The notes beneath the pieces are model-generated. The model did no database searches. It was not told the origin of the DNA and was given only the letters and a program-made list of their open reading frames with translations. A stretch of DNA of 7,249 nucleotides, from assembly GCA_014383605.1 (NCBI GenBank), contig JACNHM010000384.1, positions 1 to 7,249 on the forward strand. Direction: 5' to 3'. This document shows positions 1 through 4,624 of the stretch, in pieces (the stretch's first letter is position 1; each line of letters opens with the position of its first letter). The DNA comes from Chloroflexota bacterium. GTDB lineage: Bacteria; Chloroflexota; Anaerolineae; UBA3071. The translations under genes and the position numbers were made by a program.

Positions 1-120
1 GTTAGTTTCGTGACACAATATATCATACCTCTCGCCCTTTTGCAAACCGCTGATGTCGGACAGCACCGCTTCCAACGCGGCCAGGTGGCCGTGGATGTCG
101 GAGAAGGCAGCAATGCGCAT
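1..120 (-). CDS. Partial calcineurin-like metallophosphoesterase N-terminus, possibly broken
   Basis: Forty codons run from an ATG at 118-120 off the left edge. The first 20 or so residues (MRIAAFSDIHGHLAALEAVL) are a classic start of the small calcineurin-like phosphoesterases, with the metal-binding D8-x-H10 pair followed by GH and a helix. The family uses a two-metal site to hydrolyse phosphodiesters or phosphomonoesters. A GAGGAAG ribosome-binding site sits 6 nt upstream of the ATG, which supports this start. After residue 24 the sequence (SGLQKGERYDILCHETN) no longer fits the family: the second metal motif, LGD, expected near residues 35-40, is absent. Base composition also turns AT-rich there, and a promoter-like TTGCAA-17-TATATT lies inside it. 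The reading frame stays open to the window edge, so it could be a divergent intact gene, but a 5' fragment or frameshift is more likely. The N-terminal family match is clear; intactness is undecided. Confidence 0.5.
   Translation of the reverse strand, partial: MRIAAFSDIHGHLAALEAVLSDISGLQKGERYDILCHETN
17..45 (-). promoter_or_regulatory. Possible sigma-70 promoter reading out of the window
   Basis: On the minus strand TTGCAA (40-45) is followed after 17 nt by TATATT (17-22). That is 4/6 and 5/6 matches to the consensus with ideal spacing, in a locally AT-rich patch. It lies inside the metallophosphoesterase-like frame, just where family resemblance stops. It may serve a gene beyond the left edge. 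A chance match cannot be excluded. Confidence 0.3.
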
Positions 121-158
121 AGAATCTTCCTCAAGTTCCCGTCTCGTAACCGTTCATC

Positions 159-181
159 CCCTCCCCCTGCCAGGGGGAGGG
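159..181. repeat. G/C-rich hairpin repeat, copy 1
   Basis: This is a perfect inverted repeat with 11-bp arms (C-rich arm 159-169, G-rich arm 171-181) around a single-base loop. A G-rich tail (TTAGGGTGGGGGTGGG, 182-197) follows. Elements of this CCCTCCCCC/GGGGGAGGG style are recurrent noncoding repeats in many GC-rich genomes. It lies just upstream of the metallophosphoesterase-like start. No coding role is visible; a strong RNA hairpin would form from either strand. Confidence 0.6.
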
Positions 182-252
182 TTAGGGTGGGGGTGGGAAA
201 ACGTTTCAAAAGCGGATCGAATCTGTTACCAATCCATCGGTTTGCCAAGTAT

Positions 253-290
253 CCACCCTCCCCCGGCCCCTCCCTGCGAGGGAGGGGGGA
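253..290. repeat. G/C-rich hairpin repeat, copy 2, inverted relative to copy 1
   Basis: This contains an inverted repeat with 9-bp arms (CCCCTCCCT at 267-275, AGGGAGGGG at 279-287) around a 3-nt loop, preceded by CACCCTCCCCCGG. Read on the minus strand it has the same layout as copy 1: hairpin, then a G-rich GAGGGTGG tail. The two copies therefore face each other across a roughly 55-bp segment of ordinary composition (about 198-252). I see no gene or promoter in that segment. Confidence 0.55.
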
Positions 291-293
291 CGC

Positions 294-419
294 CTACTCT
301 GTCTCTTCGCCCTCGACCTCAAGATCGCGCAGCAAGCGTGCAAGGGCCTCCCGATACGCATCGTGGTCTTTCCAGCGGCGACAGTCGCCGATGTGCCGTG
401 TCTGTCGAATGTGGGTCGC
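294..419 (-). pseudogene. C-terminal fragment of a TIR-like or other signalling protein
   Basis: An open stretch of 41 codons ends at TAG (294-296) and is closed upstream by an in-frame TAA (420-422). It has no start codon or ribosome-binding site. The peptide carries HIGDCRRWKDHDAYREALARLLRDLEVE, an amphipathic terminal helix of a kind I associate with the C-terminal ends of TIR-domain and related multidomain signalling proteins in Chloroflexota and cyanobacteria. That association is from memory and tentative. The real-looking part begins close to the iorB stop and the 9-bp tandem repeat, as if the rest of the gene had been removed. It lies 30 bp downstream of iorB on the same strand and probably makes no separate product. 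Confidence 0.4.
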
Positions 420-423
420 TTAC

Positions 424-459
424 ATCGGCTTAATCGGCTCCATCGGCTCTATCGGCTGA
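424..459. repeat. Four-copy 9-bp tandem repeat at the iorB stop
   Basis: Four consecutive 9-bp units begin with ATCGGCT on the plus strand (424-432, 433-441, 442-450, 451-459) and differ only in the last two bases. The iorB stop codon (449-451) lies across the third and fourth units. The last codons of iorB (Ser-Arg-stop) are therefore repeat sequence. Nine bases is three codons, so copy-number change would keep frame. Confidence 0.7.
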
Positions 460-1036
460 CCGCCTCGCGGCCGCGGCGGAAGGCACGACGGTTCAGCTCC
501 ACGGTGCGGGCGGGCACGCGCTTCTCGATCACCTCCAACCAGATGCTCTCCGGCACGTCCAGCAGCGTGGAGAGCGCGCCCAGAAGCACCACGTTGGCCA
601 CGCGGGCGTTGCCCAGCTCCTCGGCGATCCCGATACCATCCACCCAGCGCACGTCGTCGGTCACCTGGGCCAGCACGGCGCGGATGTGCTCGTCGCCGGG
701 GTACTCCGCCCCGCCGGAGGTGACGGTGATGGGGATGATCTGGTGGTCGTTGACCAGCACCGTGCCGCCGGGCCGCAGGAACTCGACGTAACGCAGCGCT
801 TCCAGCCTCTCGAAGGCGACGAGGATGTCCACCTCGCCTTTGGCCGTGAGCGGGGAGTAAACCTTCTCCGCCCAGCGCACGTGGCTGGTGACGCTGCCGC
901 CGCGCTGGGCCATGCCGTGCACCTCGGCCTTCTTGGCGTCGTAGCCGGCCTGCACGCCAACGAGCGCCAGCACGTCGGAAGCGAGGATCGTGCCCTGGCC
1001 GCCGACGCCGGCCAACAGGAAGTTGATCTTGTCCAT
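449..1036 (-). CDS. iorB: Indolepyruvate ferredoxin oxidoreductase, beta subunit
   Basis: The product (195 aa) is the gamma/beta-type subunit of the 2-oxoacid:ferredoxin oxidoreductase superfamily (Pfam POR). With IorA it oxidatively decarboxylates indolepyruvate and other aryl pyruvates to aryl-acetyl-CoA, CO2 and reduced ferredoxin in the cytoplasm, a step in aromatic amino-acid fermentation. Visible marks are the N-terminal GVGGQG loop (residues 10-15), HGMAQRGGSVTSHVRW (40-55) and the VNDHQIIP segment (95-102). Length is normal for IorB. The ATG at 1034-1036 is chosen because GAGGAG lies 4-5 nt upstream and family similarity starts at MDKINFLLAG. The frame is open upstream to about 1156, but that extension only translates the intercistronic repeat. 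The gene follows iorA and probably shares its transcript. Its last codons and stop fall in a 9-bp tandem repeat. Confidence 0.95.
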   Translation of the reverse strand: MDKINFLLAGVGGQGTILASDVLALVGVQAGYDAKKAEVHGMAQRGGSVTSHVRWAEKVYSPLTAKGEVDILVAFERLEALRYVEFLRPGGTVLVNDHQIIPITVTSGGAEYPGDEHIRAVLAQVTDDVRWVDGIGIAEELGNARVANVVLLGALSTLLDVPESIWLEVIEKRVPARTVELNRRAFRRGREAVSR

Positions 1037-1044
1037 AGGTCTCC

Positions 1045-1185
1045 TCGATTGTACAGTGATTGGGTATCGGTGATCAGGTATCGGGTATTGGGTATCAGGT
1101 ATTGGACGCCAGGCGTCCTGATCCCCATTCACCGATCCCTGGTCACCAGGCACCAATACCCAATATCCAATATCCAGTACCTCGT
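1045..1185. repeat. Degenerate GGTAT(C/T) repeat block between iorA and iorB
   Basis: Most of the 156-bp gap between iorA and iorB is made of degenerate roughly 10-bp units of the type GGTATCGG, GGTATTGG and GGTATCAG. On the plus strand about six units at 1058-1104 read in one sense. At 1151-1180 they recur as the complement (CAATACC, CAATATCC). The block is thus a long imperfect inverted repeat. Its centre holds a perfect 7-1-7 palindrome (1104-1118, GGACGCC/GGCGTCC) and a 6-1-6 palindrome (1138-1150, CCTGGT/ACCAGG). A large RNA structure between the two cistrons would be expected. I see no promoter or gene in it. Confidence 0.7.
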
Positions 1186-1192
1186 ACCTGCC

Positions 1193-3007
1193 TCACTCCG
1201 CCACCTGCGCCCGAAACAGGATGGCCTCGTTGGGACAAAGCTGCGCGCACACCTCGCAGCCGGTGCAGAGCAGGGGATCAATTGCCGCCTTCTGCCGGTT
1301 GTTGGTCTCGTAGACCTCGTCGCTCTTGCGCAGCGCCGGACAGCCGGTGCGGATGCAGGTCCAGCAGGCCACGCACTTCTCCGGATCAATGCGCAGCGGC
1401 AGCCAGGTGCGGCGCACCTCCGGCAGCAGCGCGCATTCCCGCCGGGTGACCAGCACCGCGGGGCCGTCGTGCCGGCGGCAGGCCTCGAAGGCATCTCGCA
1501 CCGCCTTCACGTCGTAGGCATCCACGACGTGCACTTCCTCGACGCCCAGGGCCCGCACCAGCGGCTCGAAGTCAATCTCCACCGTCGCCTGACCCTGCAG
1601 CGTGCGGCCCGTGCTGGGGTTCTGCTGATGCCCGGTCATGGCCGTGATGCGGTTGTCCATGATCACGGTGATCGTCTTGCCGCGGTTGTAGACCACGTTG
1701 AGCAGCGCGGGCATGCCGGAGTGGAAGAAGGTGGAATCGCCGATGACGGCCACGTGGCGCTCCTCGTCGCCGGCCACGTCGGCGCCGTGGGCCACGCCGA
1801 TGCCGGCGCCCATGCAGCCGCAGGTGTGGATGCTGGAGAGCGGCGGCAGCAGCCCCAGCGTGTAGCAGCCGATGTCCCCCTGGATGGGCAGCCTGGAGCG
1901 GCGCAACTCGACGAAGACGGGGCGATGCGGGCAGCCAGGGCAGAGCACCGGCGGGCGGGCTGGCAGTTCCCTCTTCTCCGGCTGAATGACGGGAGCCGCC
2001 GCGGCGGGCGGCAGCAGTTCGGCAGCGATGGCCGCCTCCCGCACCACGCCGGGGTCCAGCTCGCCGCAGGCCGGGAAGATGGACTTGCCGCCGGCGTAGC
2101 CTTGCGGCCCGGCGTAAACCTCTACGCCCATGAGGCGGATCTCCTCTTCCAGGAAGGGGTCTAGCTCTTCCAGGACGATGAGCCGCGCCACCTGGGCGGC
2201 GAAGTCCAGCACCATCTGGCGGGGCAGCGGGTAGGTCATGCCCAGCCGCAGCAGCGAGGCGGCGGGGAAGACCTCCCTGGCGTACTGGTAAGCAATGCCG
2301 CAGGTGACGATGCCCAGGTCTCGCTGGCCCCATTCGATACGGTTGTAAGGGAAGGTCTCGGCGAACTCGGCCAGTTTGCCGATGCGCGCCTCGATGACCG
2401 GATGGCGGCGGCGGGCGTTGCCCGGCACCATGACGTACTTGGCCGGGTTGCGGGGATACTTCTGCACCGCCGGTGGCCTGACGACCCGCTCGCCCAGCTC
2501 CACCAGCGTGTCGGTATGCGACAGGCGGGTGGTCAGCCGCAGCAGCACGGGCGTGTCGAACTGCTCGCTGATCTCCAGCGCCACGCCCACCAGTTCCTTG
2601 GCCTCCTGGCTGTCGGAAGGTTCCAGGCAGGGCACGCGGGCGAACCTGGCGTAGCGGCGGTTGTCCTGCTCGTTCTGGCTGGAGTGCATTTCGGGGTCGT
2701 CGGCGGAGACGAAAACCAGCCCGGCCTCCAGCCCGGTCATCGAGGCGTAGAAGAAAGCGTCGGCGGCCACGTTGAGGCCGACGTGTTTCATGCAGGTGAG
2801 CGCCCTCCGGCCAGCGTAGGCGGCGCCGATGGCCACGTCCATGGCCACCTTCTCGTTGGGCGCCCACTCGGCGTAGACGTCGGGATAGCGGGCGAAGTTC
2901 TCCAGGATCTCGGTGCTAGGGGTGCCGGGATAGGCGGAGGCGACTTCCACGCCCGCCTCCCACGCGCCACGGGCCACGGCTTCGTTGGCCGAAAGCAAAA
3001 CTCTCAT
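1193..3007 (-). CDS. iorA: Indolepyruvate ferredoxin oxidoreductase, alpha subunit
   Basis: The product (604 aa) is the thiamine-diphosphate and iron-sulfur subunit of aryl-pyruvate:ferredoxin oxidoreductase. It converts indolepyruvate plus CoA to indoleacetyl-CoA, passing electrons to ferredoxin. The N-terminal pyrimidine-binding domain starts MRVLLSANEAVARGAWEAGV and carries AYPGTPSTEI (25-34). The thiamine-diphosphate-binding domain has LCPGCPHRP (355-363), GDIGCYTLG (377-385), CMGAGIG (398-404) and GDSTFFHSG through DN (423-452). The C-terminus is a two-cluster ferredoxin domain with C545, C548, C551, C556-Pro and C581, C584, C587, C591-Pro. Length is typical of IorA. The ATG at 3005-3007 has GGAGG 8 nt upstream; the 50 codons open further upstream are unrelated sequence inside the PIN gene. 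It starts 31 bp after the PIN gene stop with no obvious promoter in the gap, and iorB follows after a repeat-filled 156 bp. Confidence 0.97.
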   Translation of the reverse strand: MRVLLSANEAVARGAWEAGVEVASAYPGTPSTEILENFARYPDVYAEWAPNEKVAMDVAIGAAYAGRRALTCMKHVGLNVAADAFFYASMTGLEAGLVFVSADDPEMHSSQNEQDNRRYARFARVPCLEPSDSQEAKELVGVALEISEQFDTPVLLRLTTRLSHTDTLVELGERVVRPPAVQKYPRNPAKYVMVPGNARRRHPVIEARIGKLAEFAETFPYNRIEWGQRDLGIVTCGIAYQYAREVFPAASLLRLGMTYPLPRQMVLDFAAQVARLIVLEELDPFLEEEIRLMGVEVYAGPQGYAGGKSIFPACGELDPGVVREAAIAAELLPPAAAAPVIQPEKRELPARPPVLCPGCPHRPVFVELRRSRLPIQGDIGCYTLGLLPPLSSIHTCGCMGAGIGVAHGADVAGDEERHVAVIGDSTFFHSGMPALLNVVYNRGKTITVIMDNRITAMTGHQQNPSTGRTLQGQATVEIDFEPLVRALGVEEVHVVDAYDVKAVRDAFEACRRHDGPAVLVTRRECALLPEVRRTWLPLRIDPEKCVACWTCIRTGCPALRKSDEVYETNNRQKAAIDPLLCTGCEVCAQLCPNEAILFRAQVAE

Positions 3008-3038
3008 GACGAGTTCCTCCAGATAGGTGCGACGCACT

Positions 3039-3653
3039 TTAGTCAAACGAAACGGTGTACGCTGATCGGCAGTTGGCCAGCGAGCAGGGAAGGCACTCGA
3101 AATCGCAATCCGGCCCAGGACAATGATGGGCCTTGGCTTTGCTGGGGATGAGAACAATGCCGCACTGCGGGCACTGGCAGGTCCAGAAGTGGAAGGCTTC
3201 GACAGCGGGCTCTGCCAGAGCGCAGTTGTAGAGAGCCATGTCTGATGTTACCAGGGTGACTTTCGCTTCTGCCGGAGAGACAATCTGGCTGAGGCGGCAG
3301 GCCACAGCCAGATAGAGGGCATCCATCGCACCCAGGTTCCTGCCCGGCGCGCCTTTGTGCGTTTTCAACAAGCGTATGCTCTCCTGGATACAGATTTCCT
3401 CAACGTCAACCTTCACCAGCTTGCCGCTGAGGAAGTCCATGGCTATCCTTCCAATGACCGCATCGGCCTCGTCGTCCGAAAGCAGGCCAGCGTTTCCGCA
3501 ACTCAACGTGGCGCTGACCGCCTCAACCTGGGCCAGGTCGGGGACAATGAACTCGCTATCTGGATAGCGCAGGATTTGCAGCAGATTCTGCGTCCCGATG
3601 TCCTGGAAGTAGCAGCGGGCAATAGCGTTAGCATCGAGGACAAACCAGATCAT
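3039..3653 (-). CDS. PIN-domain (VapC-like) toxin with cysteine-rich zinc-ribbon-like tail
   Basis: This 204-aa protein has a PIN nuclease fold at residues 1-155. Candidate acidic metal ligands are D7 (in VLDANAI), E44 (QVEAVSA), D111 (GAMDALYLAVA) and D138 (VTSDMAL), the usual PIN set. Family members cut RNA with Mg2+ or Mn2+ and act as toxins held in check by a partner antitoxin. Residues 156-204 are not part of a normal VapC. They carry C159, C161, C164, H176, H177, C178, C183, C187, C190 and C195, suggesting a bound zinc ribbon that could recognise RNA or a ribosomal target. PIN plus zinc ribbon recalls the rRNA nuclease Nob1, though nothing shows orthology. The ATG overlaps the antitoxin stop (ATGA, 3650-3653), which implies translational coupling. 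The toxin assignment is strong from the PIN fold and partner; the tail function is inference. Confidence 0.85.
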   Translation of the reverse strand: MIWFVLDANAIARCYFQDIGTQNLLQILRYPDSEFIVPDLAQVEAVSATLSCGNAGLLSDDEADAVIGRIAMDFLSGKLVKVDVEEICIQESIRLLKTHKGAPGRNLGAMDALYLAVACRLSQIVSPAEAKVTLVTSDMALYNCALAEPAVEAFHFWTCQCPQCGIVLIPSKAKAHHCPGPDCDFECLPCSLANCRSAYTVSFD

Positions 3654-4078
3654 AGCCCCCTTCTTTCTGCCCTGATAGTCTCCTCAATGGGGATGGAGCG
3701 CCCTGCCGTTCTCTGCCGGAGCTCCTCAGCCGTGTATCGTGGCAGTCCGCCTTCTCGCAGCAGATTCTCATCCACCGTCGAATCCGAGAGTTCTATCAGC
3801 CCTTTTCTTATCATCTCTTCTAGAAGCGGGTTTGGTTTCCTGGAGCTTTTCAACCGTTCGATTTCCTCTTCCGCCGCGTCGCTTGCCGTGGGCCGTCTTT
3901 CCGCTCTGCCCCTTTGCTCCTTCAGAGCCAGGAATTCCCGGTAGTCGGCAAGGCCGATGATCACAGCTATCGGCTCTTTGTTCCTGCTCACGATGGTCGG
4001 TTCGCCTTGGAAATAGGCTTCGCTCAGAATGCGGGAGAAGTTCGCCCTGGCTTCCACGGCGCTAAGGGTCTTAGCCAT
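3650..4078 (-). CDS. Phd/YefM-family antitoxin with long C-terminal extension
   Basis: The product (142 aa) begins MAKTLSAVEARANFSRILSEAY and continues with PTIVSRNKEPIAVIIGLADYREFLAL. This is the Phd/YefM DNA-binding fold, which dimerises on its own operator and represses the TA operon. The rest, about residues 60-142, is charged and contains LPRYTAEELRQR and IPIEETIRAERRGL. It is likely the toxin-neutralising segment and is longer than in typical YefM proteins of about 85-90 aa. The ATG at 4076-4078 is preferred because AGGAGG lies 8 nt upstream. An ATG at 4084 and a GTG at 4087 are in frame but overlap that ribosome-binding site. The stop overlaps the start of the PIN toxin gene, giving antitoxin-first order. 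A strong promoter lies at 4117-4145. The family call is secure; specificity for this PIN protein is inferred from the overlap. Confidence 0.88.
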   Translation of the reverse strand: MAKTLSAVEARANFSRILSEAYFQGEPTIVSRNKEPIAVIIGLADYREFLALKEQRGRAERRPTASDAAEEEIERLKSSRKPNPLLEEMIRKGLIELSDSTVDENLLREGGLPRYTAEELRQRTAGRSIPIEETIRAERRGL

Positions 4079-4091
4079 TGTCATCACCTCC

Positions 4092-4124
4092 TGTACAGAA
4101 TGCTAAGTTTGACAACATTGTACA
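4092..4124. promoter_or_regulatory. Candidate antitoxin operator
   Basis: Two TGTACA palindromes (4092-4097 and 4119-4124) lie 27 bp apart and form the ends of an imperfect inverted repeat (TGTACAGAATG facing CATTGTACA). The right copy overlaps the -10 element of the antitoxin promoter, and the left copy lies in the leader next to the ribosome-binding site. This placement suits autorepression by the Phd-like antitoxin or its complex with the toxin. Binding by that protein is inferred. Confidence 0.45.
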
Positions 4125-4145
4125 CCAGCCGTTTGCATTTGTCAA
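4117..4145 (-). promoter_or_regulatory. Sigma-70 promoter of the phd-PIN(-iorAB) operon
   Basis: On the minus strand TTGACA (4140-4145) and TACAAT (4117-4122) are separated by exactly 17 nt. That is a full consensus -35 and a 5/6 -10. Transcription would start near 4110, about 30 nt before the antitoxin ATG. No other promoter is evident in the gap before iorA, so this one may also feed iorAB. Confidence 0.75.
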
Positions 4146-4195
4146 TTACGCTGTTCTTGTTGCTGTCCCCACCTTGACCGGGCCAAACCGGCGAT

Positions 4196-4224
4196 TTGAC
4201 ATTTCTTCTACGCAATGCTATCAT
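4196..4224 (+). promoter_or_regulatory. Sigma-70 promoter of hicB
   Basis: TTGACA (4196-4201) and TATCAT (4219-4224) are separated by exactly 17 nt. Transcription would start near 4231, about 30 nt before the hicB ATG. It diverges from the antitoxin promoter 50 bp to the left, so the two TA loci share one control region. Confidence 0.7.
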
Positions 4225-4261
4225 GTTTTCGGTGATGAGCAAAATGCAGGAGGGAGAGAAA

Positions 4262-4504
4262 ATGCTCAAAAACGTTCGTTTTATGTGCCAGCTTTTTCAA
4301 GAGGACGATCAGGTCGTCTCTCTGTGCCCAGAGTTCAACGTCTCCAGCTTCGGCGATACACCTGAAGAAGCTGTCGCCGGTTTGCACGAGGCGGTTTCGC
4401 TGTTCCTTGAGGAATGCAATCGAATGGGCACACTGAACGAGGTGTTGGAAGAAAGGGTGATCACATCACGATGGTCAAGGCAGGGGTCAAGCGCCCCCTG
4501 GTGA
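4262..4504 (+). CDS. hicB: HicB-family antitoxin, 3' end replaced by out-of-frame hicA sequence
   Basis: The product (80 aa) has the HicB partial RNase-H-like fold: MLKNVRFMCQLFQEDDQVVSLCPEFNVSSFGDTPEEAVAGLHEAVSLFLEECNRMGTLNEVLEE, residues 1-64. The CPEF(N/D)VSS, G-x-TPEEA and EAVxLFLEE motifs are typical of short HicB antitoxins, which bind and neutralise HicA. The start at 4262 is supported by AGGAGG 8 nt upstream; an earlier in-frame start would fall inside the promoter. From residue 65 on (RVITSRWSRQGSSAPW) the frame reads hicA DNA out of frame until TGA, so the native HicB C-terminus is missing. The core fold might still be made. Whether it can bind HicA or act as a repressor cannot be judged. 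The family call is strong; the altered tail is seen directly. Confidence 0.8.
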   Translation: MLKNVRFMCQLFQEDDQVVSLCPEFNVSSFGDTPEEAVAGLHEAVSLFLEECNRMGTLNEVLEERVITSRWSRQGSSAPW

Positions 4505-4611
4505 TCAAGACCAGCCCTCGCGAAGTGCCTGTCGTTCATATCCGCACCAACATGACCACAGCAGGGATGAGCAGGGAACGATACTTCGAGCTGCTGGAGA
4601 AGGTGAAATAG
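4450..4611 (+). pseudogene. hicA: HicA toxin remnant, N-terminal half deleted
   Basis: From about 4450 to the TAG at 4609-4611 a second frame, -1 relative to hicB, reads RKGDHITMVKAGVKRPLVIKTSPREVPVVHIRTNMTTAGMSRERYFELLEKVK. This is the C-terminal half of a HicA mRNA interferase: the (K)G(S/D)H box with the catalytic histidine, then the VP-V-I--N-(L/M)--AG(I/M)SREEY--LL pattern of the branch with small HicB partners. The expected N-terminal helix region of some 25-30 residues ahead of RKGDH is absent; hicB codons run directly into it at GGAAGAAAGGG (4447-4457). The frame is open back to an ATG at 4414, but that part only rereads hicB. The simplest reading is a deletion joining hicB to the middle of hicA. 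A -1 ribosomal shift at the junction could give a HicB-HicA fusion, but nothing shows that it happens. Confidence 0.7.
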
Positions 4612-4624
4612 GCCAACGTTCTCT

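Noticed and set aside
376..390. Perfect 7-1-7 palindrome CGGCGAC-A-GTCGCCG
   Set aside because: It lies within the protein-like codons of the gene fragment and has no T-tract or promoter next to it; it could be chance in GC-rich DNA.
686..2164. Long plus-strand open frame (492 codons) opposite iorB and iorA
   Set aside because: It mirrors the codon periodicity of the minus-strand genes, is rich in Gly/Ala/His/Arg with no motif, crosses the intercistronic repeat, and lies opposite well-identified iorA/iorB.
1572..2867. Minus-strand 431-codon frame overlapping iorA
   Set aside because: It is an out-of-frame shadow of iorA, arginine/proline-rich with no family pattern, caused by high GC.
3008..3157. 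Upstream in-frame extension of iorA by 50 codons
   Set aside because: It lies mostly inside the PIN gene and has no similarity to IorA; the ATG at 3007 has a good ribosome-binding site.
4109..4137. Plus-strand TTGACA at 4109 as a second hicB promoter
   Set aside because: The hexamer 17 nt downstream (TTTGCA) is not a -10 element; the 4196-4224 promoter is far better.
4084..4269. Minus-strand 61-codon frame in the TA control region
   Set aside because: It covers both promoters and the antitoxin leader and has no motif or ribosome-binding site.
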